A stretch of DNA of 64,000 bases from Mycoplana azooxidifex (GCF_014196765.1 NZ_JACIEE010000001.1:620001-684000), one strand, 5' to 3'; counted from the first letter of the stretch, positions 23,835 to 33,691 are shown. Numbers and translations are program-made. The notes: generated by a model from the letters alone, not told the origin.

Positions 23835-24955
23835 TGCCTGGCGGACCGGCACAAGATCAGGGCCGGGCGATTACGGAGGCTGCGGGTGCAAACCCGCAGC
23901 TTTCCGGCCAGGCCGGATCGGATACCACCACGCAATCCCTGCCCGCCGCGTCCCCCAATGACCAGGGCTCGTTTTCGCCCTGGGGAAGCTTTTCCAGGAA
24001 CAGCCCTCTCGCAGCCCTGATCCTGCAGCGCCTCGCCCTCAGCGTCGCACTTCTCTTCGCCGTCTCGCTGATGATCTTCGGCGGCGTCGAGGCCCTGCCC
24101 GGCGATTTCGCCACCACCTATCTCGGCCAGTCCGCGACCCCGCAGGCGGTCGAGAACATCCGCAAGGATCTCGGCCTCGACCAGCCGGCGACGACGCGCT
24201 ACTTCACGTGGCTGGGCGGCGCGCTGCAAGGGGATTTCGGCACCTCCTGGGCCTCGCGCAACTCCGTCAGCGAGCAGATCGGCAAGCGGCTCGGCAACTC
24301 GCTGTTCCTTGCCTTCTTCGCCGCGATCATCTCGATACCGCTGGCGATCGGGCTCGGCATGCTCGCGGTCCAGTTCCGCGACCGCCTCGTCGACAAGGTC
24401 ATCAACGTCTTCTCGCTCGCCGCGATCTCGCTGCCGGAATTCTTCGTGGGCTACCTGCTGATCCTGTTCTTCGCCGTGCAGATGGGCGTCGCGACCTTCC
24501 CGGCCACCGTCTATGACGGCATGGATTTCACCCAGCGCCTTTCGGCGATCGCTCTGCCGACCGCGACGCTGGTGCTCGTCGTCCTCGCTCACATGATGCG
24601 CATGACCCGTGCCGCGATCCTCAACGTCATGTCGTCGGCCTATGTCGAGACGGCGGAACTGAAGGGCCTCAGCGGGCTGCGCATCATTGCCAGGCACGCG
24701 GCCCCCAACGCCGTCGCCCCCGTCATCAACGTCATCGCGCTCAACCTCGCCTATCTCGTCGTCGGCGTCGTCGTGGTCGAGGTCGTGTTCGTCTATCCCG
24801 GCATGGGCCAATACATGGTCGATGCTGTGACCGTGCGCGACATGCCGGTGGTGCAGGCCTGCGGCCTGATCTTTGCCGCCTTCTACATCTTCCTCAACAT
24901 GACGGCGGACATCCTCGCCATCGTCGCCAATCCGAGACTGAGGCACCCGCGATGA
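23834..24955 (+). CDS. ABC transporter permease, DppB type, with N-terminal extension
   Basis: 373 residues; the typical length is 310-340. About 60 polar, low-complexity residues (rich in Gly, Ala, Ser, Gln) precede the first membrane helix (LALSVALLFAVSLMIFGGVE). The rest is a standard BPD_transp_1 permease with about six helices and the cytoplasmic loop AYVETAELKGLSGLRII, which couples to the ATPase. The start overlaps the binding-protein stop (TGATG), which supports translation of the extension. It forms the membrane channel with the next gene. Confidence 0.9.
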   Translation: MPGGPAQDQGRAITEAAGANPQLSGQAGSDTTTQSLPAASPNDQGSFSPWGSFSRNSPLAALILQRLALSVALLFAVSLMIFGGVEALPGDFATTYLGQSATPQAVENIRKDLGLDQPATTRYFTWLGGALQGDFGTSWASRNSVSEQIGKRLGNSLFLAFFAAIISIPLAIGLGMLAVQFRDRLVDKVINVFSLAAISLPEFFVGYLLILFFAVQMGVATFPATVYDGMDFTQRLSAIALPTATLVLVVLAHMMRMTRAAILNVMSSAYVETAELKGLSGLRIIARHAAPNAVAPVINVIALNLAYLVVGVVVVEVVFVYPGMGQYMVDAVTVRDMPVVQACGLIFAAFYIFLNMTADILAIVANPRLRHPR

Positions 24956-25779
24956 GACTGCGCGCCATTCCCCTAAGCGCATGGATCGGCATCGCGGGCA
25001 TCGCGCTTGCCCTGTTCTGTGCCATCTTCGCCCCCTTCATCGCCCCCTATGGCGAGAGCGAGATCGTCGGCGACATCTGGGCGCCGATGGGCGGCGACTT
25101 CCTGTTTGGCACCGACAATCTCGGCCGCGACCTGCTGTCGCGCCTGATCTACGGCGCCCGCACGACGATCTTCGTGGCGCTCGCCGCGACGATCCTGTCC
25201 TTCAGCCTCGGCATGCTGCTGTCCTTCGTCGCCGCCGTCACCGGCGGCTTCGTCGATCAGCTGTTCTCCCGCTTCAACGACCTGATGATGGCGATCCCGA
25301 CGCTGATCTTCGCCCTCGTCGTCCTCGCCGTGCTGCCGCAACAGCTGTGGATCCTCATCCTCGTCATGGCGATCCTCGACAGTACCCGCGTCTACCGCAT
25401 CGGCCGGGCCGTGGCGCTCGACGTCGCCGTGATGGAGTTCGTCGAGGCGGCGCGCCTGCGCGGCGAAGGCACGGGCTGGATCATCTTCCGCGAGATCCTG
25501 CCGAACACGCTGTCGCCGCTGCTCGCCGAATTCGGCCTGCGCTTCGCCTTCTCCATCCTGTTCCTCTCCACCCTCTCCTTCCTCGGCCTCGGCATCCAGC
25601 CGCCGGCCGCCGACTGGGGCGGCATGGTCAAGGACAACAAGGACGGCATCATCTTCGGCATCTCCGCAGCGCTCATCCCCGGTGCCGCGATCGCGCTTCT
25701 GACAATCTGCATCAACCTCGTTGTCGACTGGCTGATGAAACGCACCTCGAGCCTGAAGGGAGGACGCGGCGATGCCTGA
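24952..25779 (+). CDS. ABC transporter permease, DppC type
   Basis: 275 residues, overlapping the DppB-type gene by ATGA. A first helix (IGIAGIALALFCAIFAPFIA) is followed by the DppC-type periplasmic segment FGTDNLGRDLLSRLIYGAR and a BPD_transp_1 domain. The EAA-like loop is FVEAARLRGEGTGWIIFRE. It pairs with the preceding permease. The stop overlaps the ATPase start by eight bases, so the four importer genes are translationally coupled. Confidence 0.92.
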   Translation: MRLRAIPLSAWIGIAGIALALFCAIFAPFIAPYGESEIVGDIWAPMGGDFLFGTDNLGRDLLSRLIYGARTTIFVALAATILSFSLGMLLSFVAAVTGGFVDQLFSRFNDLMMAIPTLIFALVVLAVLPQQLWILILVMAILDSTRVYRIGRAVALDVAVMEFVEAARLRGEGTGWIIFREILPNTLSPLLAEFGLRFAFSILFLSTLSFLGLGIQPPAADWGGMVKDNKDGIIFGISAALIPGAAIALLTICINLVVDWLMKRTSSLKGGRGDA

Positions 25780-27418
25780 ACGATCAAAGACCGACCTGCT
25801 CTCCGTCCGCAATCTGAAGATCGAGGCGACAAGCTACCCGCCGGGCGAACCGCCGAAGACCGTGACGCTCGTGGAAGGCGTCAACTTCGACGTCAAGAAG
25901 GGCAAGGTGATCGGCCTGATCGGCGAATCCGGCGCCGGCAAGTCCACGATCGGCCTGACCGCGCTCGCCTATGGCCGCGGCGGTGTCCGCATCACCGGCG
26001 GCGAGGTCCTGCTTGATGGGCAGGACCTGCTCAAGCTCGACCATGCCGGCATCCGCAAGGTCCGCGGCGCCAAGGTCTGCTATGTCGCGCAGTCGGCGGC
26101 GGCCGCCTTCAACCCCGCCCACCGCCTCGGCGAACAGGTGATCGAGGCCTCGCTCAGGCACGGCATCATGAACCGGGCGGAGGCGGAAAAGCGCGCACTC
26201 CACCTGTTCGAGGTGCTCGGCCTGCCCAATCCCGAGACCTTCGGCCAGCGCTATCCGCACCAGGTTTCCGGCGGCCAGCTCCAGCGCGCGATGACGGCGA
26301 TGGCGCTCTGCCCGAACCCCGAACTGATCGTCTTCGATGAGCCGACCACGGCGCTCGACGTCACCACCCAGATCGACGTGCTCGCCGCGATCAAGCACGC
26401 GATCGAGGAGACGCACACCGCCGCGATCTACATCACCCACGACCTCGCCGTGGTCGCCCAGATCACCGACGACATCCTGGTGCTCCGCCACGGCAAGATG
26501 GTCGAGTACGGCACGGTCAAGCAGATCATCGAGGCGCCGACGCAGGACTATACCCGTGCGCTGGTCAACGTCCGCGGCACGGGCCGCGAGGAAGCAACGG
26601 ACCAGTCCGACACGCTGCTGAAGGTCGAGAACATCACCGCCGGCTATTCCAACGGCTTCAAGGTGCTGCAGAACGTCTCGCTGCACCTGCCGAAGGGGCA
26701 GACGCTCGCCATCGTCGGCGAGAGCGGCTCGGGCAAGTCGACGCTCGCGCGCGTCATCACCGGCCTGCTGCCGCCGCAAGAGGGCACCGTCACCTTCGAC
26801 GGCAAGCCGCTCCCCCCCGCGCTCAGGGGCCGCAAGAACGAGGAGCTGCGCCGGATCCAGATGATCTACCAGATGGCCGATACGGCGATGAACCCGCGCC
26901 AGACGGTGCGCAACATCGTCGGCCGGCCGCTGACCTTCTACTTCGGCATGCACGGCAGGCAGAAGACGGAGCGCGTGCGCGAACTGCTCGACCAGATAGA
27001 GATGGGCGAACGCTTTCTCGACCGCTACCCGGCAGAGCTTTCCGGCGGCCAGAAGCAGCGCGTGGCCATCGCCCGCGCGCTTGCGGCCAAGCCCGACCTG
27101 ATCCTCTGCGACGAGCCGACATCGGCGCTCGACCCGCTGGTGGCCGAAGGCATCCTCAAGCTGCTCTTGAAGCTGCAGGAGGAGACCCACGTGTCGTACA
27201 TGTTTATCACCCACGACATCGCCATCGTCCGCGCCATCGCCGACAGCGTCGCCGTCATGCACCGCGGCAGGCTGGTCCGCTTCGGCCCGAAGTCGAAGGT
27301 GCTCTCGCCGCCCTTCGACGACTATACCGACCTGCTCCTGAAATCCGTCCCCGAGATGGAGATCGGCTGGCTGGAGAAGGTGCTGAAGACGCGGCGGATG
27401 GAAAGCGCGGGGAACTGA
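25772..27418 (+). CDS. Fused ABC transporter ATPase (DppD-DppF type, two nucleotide-binding domains)
   Basis: 548 residues containing two ABC domains. Domain 1: Walker [10 protein letters not shown], signature VSGGQLQR, Walker B LIVFDEPT. Domain 2: Walker [10 protein letters not shown], signature LSGGQKQR, Walker B LILCDEPT. Each half carries an oligopeptide-type C-terminal segment. The single polypeptide supplies both ATPase sites for the importer encoded just upstream, and probably also serves the second binding protein at 29432. The start is ATG 25772, overlapping the permease gene. Confidence 0.93.
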   Translation: MPERSKTDLLSVRNLKIEATSYPPGEPPKTVTLVEGVNFDVKKGKVIGLIGESGAGKSTIGLTALAYGRGGVRITGGEVLLDGQDLLKLDHAGIRKVRGAKVCYVAQSAAAAFNPAHRLGEQVIEASLRHGIMNRAEAEKRALHLFEVLGLPNPETFGQRYPHQVSGGQLQRAMTAMALCPNPELIVFDEPTTALDVTTQIDVLAAIKHAIEETHTAAIYITHDLAVVAQITDDILVLRHGKMVEYGTVKQIIEAPTQDYTRALVNVRGTGREEATDQSDTLLKVENITAGYSNGFKVLQNVSLHLPKGQTLAIVGESGSGKSTLARVITGLLPPQEGTVTFDGKPLPPALRGRKNEELRRIQMIYQMADTAMNPRQTVRNIVGRPLTFYFGMHGRQKTERVRELLDQIEMGERFLDRYPAELSGGQKQRVAIARALAAKPDLILCDEPTSALDPLVAEGILKLLLKLQEETHVSYMFITHDIAIVRAIADSVAVMHRGRLVRFGPKSKVLSPPFDDYTDLLLKSVPEMEIGWLEKVLKTRRMESAGN

Positions 27419-27511
27419 TTTCCCCGGCCCTTGATCCTCTCCTCTGTGATCAGCCTTCCGGGACGGTTTCGCCCCGGCACACTCCCCATCCTGCCACGAC
27501 GCGAGGACCAG

Positions 27512-28501
27512 ATGACAGACGGCACCGGCCAGGCACGCCCCCTGCATATCCCCACCTTCGACGACGTCCGCGCGGCGCAGGCGCGCATTGCCGGCAAGGC
27601 GCACCGCACCCCGGTCCTCACCTCGAAGACCGCCGATGCGAAGGCCGGCGCCAGCCTCTTCTTCAAGACCGAGAACCTGCAGCGGATCGGCGCCTTCAAG
27701 TTCCGCGGCGCCTACAACGCCATCGCCGCCATCGCCGCGGAGGTCCGCCGCAACGGCGTCATCGCCTATTCCTCCGGCAATCACGCCCAGGCCATCGCCT
27801 ATGCGGCGCAGTTGCAGGGCGTACCGGCGACCATCGTCATGCCGAAGGACGCGCCGGCGATGAAGATGGCGGCGACCAGGGGCTATGGCGCGGAGATCAT
27901 CCTCTACGACCGCTACACGGAAGACCGCCAGGCGATCAGCGAGCGGCTCGCCCATGAGCGCGGCGCGACCCTGATCCCGCCCTACGACCATCCCGACGTG
28001 ATCGCCGGACAGGGAACAGCGGCGCTCGAACTGATCGAGGAGACGGGCGAACTCGACATGCTGGTCGTGCCGCTCGGCGGTGGCGGCCTGCTCGCCGGCT
28101 CGGCCCTGTCGGCTAGGGCGCTTTCGCCGGGCTGTGCGGTCTATGGCGTCGAGCCCGAGGCCGGCAACGACGGCCAGCAGTCGCTGCGCAAGGGCGAGGT
28201 CGTGCACATCCCCGTGCCGCGGTCGATCGCCGATGGCGCGCTCTCCACCCATGTCGGCTACCACAACTTCCCGATCCTGCAGCAGACGGTGGAAGGCATC
28301 GTCACCGTCACCGATGCGCAACTGGTCGAGACGATGCGCTTCTTCGCCGAGCGCATGAAAATCGTCGTCGAACCCACCGGCTGCCTCGCGGCCGCAGCCG
28401 TCCTGAATGGCACCATCCCCTGCGCCGGCAAGCGCGTCGGCATCATCCTTAGCGGCGGTAATGTCGACTTGAAGAGCCTCGGCGCCTTTCTTGCGGGCTG
28501 A
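27512..28501 (+). CDS. PLP-dependent threonine-dehydratase-like enzyme (serine/threonine ammonia-lyase or racemase family)
   Basis: 329 residues from ATG 27512, with GAGGA upstream, 93 bp after the ATPase gene. Fold-type II PLP enzyme: AFKFRGAYNA contains the Schiff-base Lys, SGNHAQAIAYAA follows, GGGGLLAGSA is the phosphate-binding loop, and the C-terminal SGGNVD block closes the site. No ACT regulatory domain is present, so it is a catabolic-type dehydratase, serine racemase or threo-3-hydroxyaspartate ammonia-lyase. It probably acts on an amino acid released from the imported compound. Which one cannot be told. Confidence 0.82.
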   Translation: MTDGTGQARPLHIPTFDDVRAAQARIAGKAHRTPVLTSKTADAKAGASLFFKTENLQRIGAFKFRGAYNAIAAIAAEVRRNGVIAYSSGNHAQAIAYAAQLQGVPATIVMPKDAPAMKMAATRGYGAEIILYDRYTEDRQAISERLAHERGATLIPPYDHPDVIAGQGTAALELIEETGELDMLVVPLGGGGLLAGSALSARALSPGCAVYGVEPEAGNDGQQSLRKGEVVHIPVPRSIADGALSTHVGYHNFPILQQTVEGIVTVTDAQLVETMRFFAERMKIVVEPTGCLAAAAVLNGTIPCAGKRVGIILSGGNVDLKSLGAFLAG

Positions 28502-28510
28502 GCCCTCGCC

Positions 28511-29305
28511 TCAATAGTCCGTCGGCACCGTCAGCACTTCCGCATCCGGCGTATCGAGAAAGCTCCGGACGGTGGCGGGCAGTTGCCGCGACGAAAACGG
28601 CAGCACGCCGCAGCGCGACAGCATCTGCCGCAGGTCAGGCTCCTGGCCGATGTGGCGCCAGATCATCCGCGAGGCATAGGGCAGGTTCTCCTTGCGCCAG
28701 GAGACGCCCATGGTGGTGCCGCGCAGGTAGACGCGCTGGTGCACCTCGAACGGGATCAGGATCGTCTGCGACAGCATCGGCTGCTGGCCGACGCTGCGCT
28801 CAGTGATGAAGATGCGGTTGCGCCAGAAGGTGACGAGCCCGACATATTTCGAGAACTGGTGGATCTCGTTGGCTGCATCGTGAATGCGCTCGATCGACTT
28901 CACCCGGATCGCCCCGCCGTCCTCGAAGATCCGTGCGCACGAGCACACGACCAGCCCCGGCCAGGAGGGCGAGATGTGATAGGTCTGGTAGTAGCCGACA
29001 TGGCGACGCAGGGCCGCGATATCGCCGGGAAAGCCGTCGAGCAGCCGGCCGGCGGACGTGCGGTCCCGGTCCGGCCGCGTCAGCCTTGCGGCAAACAGTT
29101 TCGGCGGCAGTTCGAAGTCCTGCGGGGCCACGCCGAAGAAGGCGGCGATGCGCGCGGCATTATGCGCCGACGGCCGTGCCTCGCCGGCGATATAGCGGTT
29201 GAACTGCTGCCGGTTTATATTGATCTCCCGGCAGATCTCGGAGATCGAACGCCGCGTCGCACAGGCGAAGCGCAGGTTCTCGGTAAAGGAATCGGGATCT
29301 GCCAG
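28511..29305 (-). CDS. HTH (XRE-like) transcriptional regulator, apparent CTG start
   Basis: An N-terminal HTH (SISEICREININRQQFNRYI, about residues 23-42) is followed by a 200-residue sensor-like domain with no family I recognise. No ATG precedes the HTH in frame. The only ATG/GTG-type start is a GTG at 29131, which would cut the HTH off. The best full-length start is CTG 29305 (reading ADPDSFTENL after the initiator), preceded by AGAGGTG, giving 264 residues. It converges on the dehydratase gene and diverges from the second binding-protein gene, so it likely controls the importer locus. Confidence 0.65.
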   Translation of the reverse strand: MADPDSFTENLRFACATRRSISEICREININRQQFNRYIAGEARPSAHNAARIAAFFGVAPQDFELPPKLFAARLTRPDRDRTSAGRLLDGFPGDIAALRRHVGYYQTYHISPSWPGLVVCSCARIFEDGGAIRVKSIERIHDAANEIHQFSKYVGLVTFWRNRIFITERSVGQQPMLSQTILIPFEVHQRVYLRGTTMGVSWRKENLPYASRMIWRHIGQEPDLRQMLSRCGVLPFSSRQLPATVRSFLDTPDAEVLTVPTDY

Positions 29306-29431
29306 GGCACACCTCTGTCGAACGTCAAGAGACAGCGTAAACCAGCGTCAGTTCGCGTCAAGTCGCGAAATTGTGCGCCGCAAGCGAAGCGATAGGTTTC
29401 GATAAAGACATCCTAAGCGAGGGAACCCAAA

Positions 29432-31021
29432 ATGACCGACTATACCAAGCGCCCCGACGGCCTGATCGTGCCGACCGCCATCAACCGCCGCAGCTTCCTC
29501 GCCGGCACCGCGGCGCTGGGCATGGCCGCCGGCCTCGGCGGCACGTTGGCTGCCACCGGCGCGCACGCGCAGGAGCCAGTGCGCGGCGGCCACCTCAAGC
29601 TCGGCCTCAAGGGTGGTGCGGCCACCGACGTGCTCGATCCGGCCACCTACAGCGCCTCCGTCCTCTTCGTCATCGGCCGCCTCTGGGGCGACACGCTGGT
29701 CGAGACCGACCCGAAGACCGGCGCCGCCCTGCCCTCGATCGCCTCTTCATGGGAGCCGTCCGCCGACGCCTCGGTCTGGACCTTCAAGATCCGCGACGAC
29801 GTCTCCTTCCACGACGGCAACAAGATGACGGTCGCAGACGTGGTCGCGACCCTGAAGCGCCACTCGGACGAGGGTGCGAAATCCGGTGCGCTCGGCCTGA
29901 TGAGCTCGATCAAGACGATCGAGGAGAAGGCCGGCGACCTGGTCGTGACGCTCGCCGAGGGCAATGCCGACCTGCCGCTGCTCCTGACCGACTACCACCT
30001 GATCATCCAGCCGAACGGCGGCCTCGACAATCCGGCCGCAGCAGTCGGCACCGGCCCCTACAAGCTCTCCAATTACGAGGCCGGCGTGCGCGCCACCTTC
30101 GAGAAGAACGCCGCCGACTGGCGCTCCGACCGCGGCTTCGTCGATTCGGCCGAGATCATCGTCATGAACGATGCGACCGCCCGCATCGCCGCCCTCTCCT
30201 CCGGCCAGGTCCATTTCGTCAACAACATCGACCCGAAGACGGTGCCGCTGCTGAAGCGCGCGCCGCGCGTCGAGATCATCCGCAGCGCCGGCAAGGGCTT
30301 CTACTCCTTCCTGATGCACTGCGACACCGCCCCCTTCGACAACAACGACCTGCGGCTGGCGCTGAAATACGCCGTCGACCGCCAGGCGATCCTCGACCGC
30401 GTGCTCGGCGGCTACGGCACGCTCGGCAACGACTATCCGGTCAATTCCAACTATGCGCTGGCTCCTGATGACATCGAGCAGCGCGCCTACGATCCCGACA
30501 AGGCCGCCTTCCACTTCAAGAAGTCCGGCCATGACCGGCCGATCCTGCTGCGCACCTCCGATGCCGCCTTCGCCGGCGCCGTCGATGCCGCCGTCATCTT
30601 CCAGGAGAGCGCCAAGAAGGCCGGCATCGAGCTGGAGATCCGCCGCGAGCCGGAGGACGGCTACTGGACCAACGTCTGGAACGTGCAGCCCTTCTGCGCC
30701 TCCTACTGGGGCGGCCGGCCGACGCAGGATTCGCGCTACTCGACCTCCTACTTCTCCAACGCCGAATGGAACGACACCCGCTTCAAGCGCGAGGACTTCG
30801 ACAAACTGCTGCTGCAGGCCCGCTCCGAGCTCGACGAGACCAAGCGCAAGGAACTCTACCGCACCATGGCGCTGATGGTCCGCGACGAGGGTGGCCTGAT
30901 CCTGCCGGTCTTCAACGACTACGTCATGGCCGCGTCCAACGCGGTCAAGGGTATCGTCGACGACATCGGCAACGACATGTCGAACGGCTATATCGGCAGC
31001 CGGGCATGGATCGAGGCCTGA
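29432..31021 (+). CDS. ABC transporter substrate-binding protein, family 5, Tat-exported, paralog 2
   Basis: 529 residues, the same length as the protein at 22245 and very similar along its whole length: shared VGTGPYKLSNYEAGVRATFE, GFVDSAEIIVMNDATARIAA and EQRAYDPDKAAFH type segments. It has its own twin-arginine signal (INRRSFLAGTAALGMAAGLG) with cleavage after AHA. No permease or ATPase gene follows; instead a hydrolase gene does. It probably delivers a related ligand to the transporter at 23834-27418. Upstream AAGCGAGGG gives the ribosome site. Confidence 0.9.
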   Translation: MTDYTKRPDGLIVPTAINRRSFLAGTAALGMAAGLGGTLAATGAHAQEPVRGGHLKLGLKGGAATDVLDPATYSASVLFVIGRLWGDTLVETDPKTGAALPSIASSWEPSADASVWTFKIRDDVSFHDGNKMTVADVVATLKRHSDEGAKSGALGLMSSIKTIEEKAGDLVVTLAEGNADLPLLLTDYHLIIQPNGGLDNPAAAVGTGPYKLSNYEAGVRATFEKNAADWRSDRGFVDSAEIIVMNDATARIAALSSGQVHFVNNIDPKTVPLLKRAPRVEIIRSAGKGFYSFLMHCDTAPFDNNDLRLALKYAVDRQAILDRVLGGYGTLGNDYPVNSNYALAPDDIEQRAYDPDKAAFHFKKSGHDRPILLRTSDAAFAGAVDAAVIFQESAKKAGIELEIRREPEDGYWTNVWNVQPFCASYWGGRPTQDSRYSTSYFSNAEWNDTRFKREDFDKLLLQARSELDETKRKELYRTMALMVRDEGGLILPVFNDYVMAASNAVKGIVDDIGNDMSNGYIGSRAWIEA

Positions 31022-31047
31022 GGCCGCAAGCGGATCGGAAGCAGACA

Positions 31048-33048
31048 ATGACAGAACGAAACTTCACCGTGATCGAGAACGAATGGATCACGCTCAAGGA
31101 CGGCACGCGGCTCGCCGCGCGCATCTGGATGCCGGAGGGGGCTGACGCCGCCCCCGTCCCTGCCGTGTTCGAATTCCTGCCCTATAGAAAACGCGACGGC
31201 ACCTGCCTGCGCGACGAATCCACCTATCCGGTGTTCGCCGCAGCCGGCATCGCCGGCGTGCGTGTCGACATCCGCGGCTCGGGCGAATCCGACGGCGTCA
31301 TCGACGGCGAATATACGCCGCTCGAACTTGCCAATGCCTGCGAACTGATCGCCTGGATCGCCGCGCAAGCCTGGTCGAACGGTTCGGTCGGCATGATGGG
31401 CATCTCCTGGGGCGGCTTCAACTGCCTGCAGGTCGCAGCCCTCAAGCCGCCGGCGCTGAAGGCCGTCATCTCGATCGCCTCCACCGTCGACCGCTACAAC
31501 GACGACATCCACTACAAGAACGGCACGCATCTCTCCGCCCAGCTCTCGTGGGCTGCGACCATGCTCGCCTACCAGTCGCGCTCGCCCGACCCGGAACTCG
31601 TCGGCGACCGCTGGAAGGCGATGTGGCTGGAGCGGCTGGAGAAAGAACCCTTCTTCATGGAGGAATGGCTTCAGCACCAGCGCCGCGACACCTTCTGGGA
31701 GCACGGCTCGATCTGCGAGGATTTCGACGCCTTCCCCGTCCCCGCCCTCGTCATCGCCGGCTGGGCCGACGGCTATCGCAACACGCCGCTCAAGGCCGTC
31801 GAGGGCCTCGGACCGAAGGCCAAGGCGCTGATCGGCCCGTGGATCCACAAATATCCGCATTTCGCCTGGCCGAAGCCGCGCATGGATTTCCACGCCGAGG
31901 CCATCCAGTGGTGGAACCGCTGGCTGCGCGGCGAGCAGAACGGCGCGGAGAACTGGCCGCAGGTGCGCGCCTATATCCAGGACGGGCCGAAACCGTCGAT
32001 CCGGCGCGAATTCGACCCCGGCACCTGGGTCGCCAAGAGCCAATGGAGCACGCCCGAGATGGAGTGCTTCTATGTCGAGCAGTACGGCACGCTGGCGCCC
32101 GGCATGCCGATCGCAGGCGCCAAGGACCACGACCACTACCTCCGTTCGCCGCTCGATACCGGCACCATGTCCGGCGAGTGGTTCACCCTGAAGCCGGATG
32201 CGGAGATGGCGCTGGACCAGCGCCCCGACGACGCCGGCTCGCTGGTACTGGAGACCGCGCCGCTCACCGAAGGCCGCGACTATCTCGGCCAGCCGGTTCT
32301 GGATGTCGTGCTGTCCTGCGATGCCGAGATCGCCAATCTCTGCGCCCGCATCGTCGACATTCACCCCGATGGCACCGCCACCCGCGTCACCTTCGGTGTG
32401 CTCAACCTTGCCCATCGCGACGGCAATGCCGAGCCCAAGCCGCTGAAGAAGGGCGAGAAAACGGAAATACGCCTCGTGCTCGACGCCATGGGCTACCGCT
32501 TCGGCGCCGGCCACCGCATCCGCCTGTCCTTGTCGACCGCCTACTGGCCGATGGTGCTGCCGCCACCGACCGATCCGGGCGTGACCATCGACCTCGCCAC
32601 CCTCGGCCTCGCCTTGCCGGCGCTCGGCGAACACGAGGTGGTCTCGATCCCCGAGCCGGAAAACCCGGATCCGCTGCCGACGTACAACGAGCTCGCACCG
32701 TCCGAGACCGCCCGCGGCGTCGAACGCGACCTGACCAACGGCCTGACCGAGTACACGATCTACGAGGACACCGGCCTTTCCGAGCATCCCGGCACCGGGC
32801 TTGCCACGCGTCAGGTGCGCGACGAGCTCTGGTCGATCGCCGACGGCGATCCGCTCTCGGCGACCGGCACCGCCACCTGGACCTGCGACATGCAGCGCCC
32901 CGGATGGTTCGTCCGCACGATCTCGACGGCGACGATCGCCTGCACGGCGACCGACTGGCTGATCTCCGCCACCATCCGCGCCTTCGAGGGCGAAGATCAG
33001 ATCTTCGAGAAGACCTTCGAAAACAAGGTCCCGCGCGACTTCATGTGA
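31048..33048 (+). CDS. CocE/NonD-family hydrolase (X-Pro dipeptidyl-peptidase S15-like)
   Basis: 666 residues, 26 bp after the binding-protein gene. The N-terminal alpha/beta-hydrolase domain has VRVDIRGSGESDG and the nucleophile elbow GISWGGF (Ser near 120), with the partner Asp near AGWADGYRN and His near GPWIHKYPH. The C-terminal X-Pro/CocE jelly-roll domain (about 400-666) contains LVLDAMGYRFGAGHRIRLSLS. Such enzymes cleave esters or acyl bonds (cocaine esterase) or X-Pro peptides. No signal peptide, so cytoplasmic. Its place after the second binding protein suggests that it hydrolyses the imported substrate. Confidence 0.85.
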   Translation: MTERNFTVIENEWITLKDGTRLAARIWMPEGADAAPVPAVFEFLPYRKRDGTCLRDESTYPVFAAAGIAGVRVDIRGSGESDGVIDGEYTPLELANACELIAWIAAQAWSNGSVGMMGISWGGFNCLQVAALKPPALKAVISIASTVDRYNDDIHYKNGTHLSAQLSWAATMLAYQSRSPDPELVGDRWKAMWLERLEKEPFFMEEWLQHQRRDTFWEHGSICEDFDAFPVPALVIAGWADGYRNTPLKAVEGLGPKAKALIGPWIHKYPHFAWPKPRMDFHAEAIQWWNRWLRGEQNGAENWPQVRAYIQDGPKPSIRREFDPGTWVAKSQWSTPEMECFYVEQYGTLAPGMPIAGAKDHDHYLRSPLDTGTMSGEWFTLKPDAEMALDQRPDDAGSLVLETAPLTEGRDYLGQPVLDVVLSCDAEIANLCARIVDIHPDGTATRVTFGVLNLAHRDGNAEPKPLKKGEKTEIRLVLDAMGYRFGAGHRIRLSLSTAYWPMVLPPPTDPGVTIDLATLGLALPALGEHEVVSIPEPENPDPLPTYNELAPSETARGVERDLTNGLTEYTIYEDTGLSEHPGTGLATRQVRDELWSIADGDPLSATGTATWTCDMQRPGWFVRTISTATIACTATDWLISATIRAFEGEDQIFEKTFENKVPRDFM

Positions 33049-33083
33049 AGGCTGGGATCGGGGGTGGCACCTCAAAGATGGCC

Positions 33084-33223
33084 GTCATGCCGGCCCTCGA
33101 GCCGGCATCCAGCCACCGCGCGTCTGCGCGGTGGAATGTGCCAACAATTGACCCACGCGAACAGGGCCGCTTTACCGCGCGATGGACATCGCGCACTGGA
33201 TGCCGGCTCGGGGCCGGCATGAC
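33084..33223. repeat. Palindromic intergenic repeat, second family (GTCATGCCGG type)
   Basis: Arms GTCATGCCGGCCCTCGAGCC (from 33084) and the reverse-complementary segment ending GGGCCGGCATGAC (33223) enclose about 85 bp that hold another small hairpin (CCACCGCGCG / CGCGCGGTGG at about 33114-33134). A relative lies at 56090-56210. The rest of the 277-bp gap shows nothing else. Confidence 0.75.
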
Positions 33224-33325
33224 GGCAAAGGGGACGCATGACCCGTGCTTTACTGTCGTGGCATGACTGACGTCGAAGCAAACCCTTGATTAGGCCGGGC
33301 ATGACGTTGCTACCCCATCCGCCGC

Positions 33326-33682
33326 CTACCGCGCCGGCGCCTTGCTGTCGCGGTAGAGGATCATGCCGCCGTGGTGCAGCACGCCGTCGATGAAGTCTCC
33401 ATCAGCGGTAAATCCCGTGTCGTCCCAATATTCGATGTGGTCGCCGGTCACCTCGTAGCGTCCCCGGTAGGCGCTCTCGCGGCTGCCGCGCGCCTCGTCG
33501 TAGCGGCCGTTCGGCAGGAGTTCGTGACGGATGTGGCCATCGCCGGTGATCCACATGCCGACATAGGGGTGGCTGTGCCCGGGATCGGGGTTGCTGGTCA
33601 TCTGGGTCAATCCTTTCTGGCCTGATGCGACGGTTGCGAAAAGGGCGATCGCGCCCGCGGCAAAGAACCGGACAGCTCTCAT
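33326..33682 (-). CDS. Atu4866-domain protein with signal peptide
   Basis: 118 residues from ATG 33682. A signal peptide (MRAVRFFAAGAIALFATVAS) precedes a domain that matches the Agrobacterium Atu4866 family: HPYVGMWITGDGHIRHELLP, GRYDEARG, YRGRYEVTGDHIEYWDDTGF and DGVLHHGGMILYR. The Agrobacterium protein has a known structure but no assigned function, as far as I recall. It is the last gene of a three-gene minus-strand run with a CMD protein and an SDR. Role unknown, perhaps a lipocalin-like binding protein. Confidence 0.82.
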   Translation of the reverse strand: MRAVRFFAAGAIALFATVASGQKGLTQMTSNPDPGHSHPYVGMWITGDGHIRHELLPNGRYDEARGSRESAYRGRYEVTGDHIEYWDDTGFTADGDFIDGVLHHGGMILYRDSKAPAR

Positions 33683-33691
33683 CCCCCCTCC

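Noticed and set aside
25784-28321. 845-codon minus-strand open frame
   Set aside because: It lies opposite the ATPase and dehydratase genes, both of which have full motif sets; no recognisable protein pattern.
30988-33075. 695-codon minus-strand open frame
   Set aside because: Antisense shadow of the CocE/NonD hydrolase.
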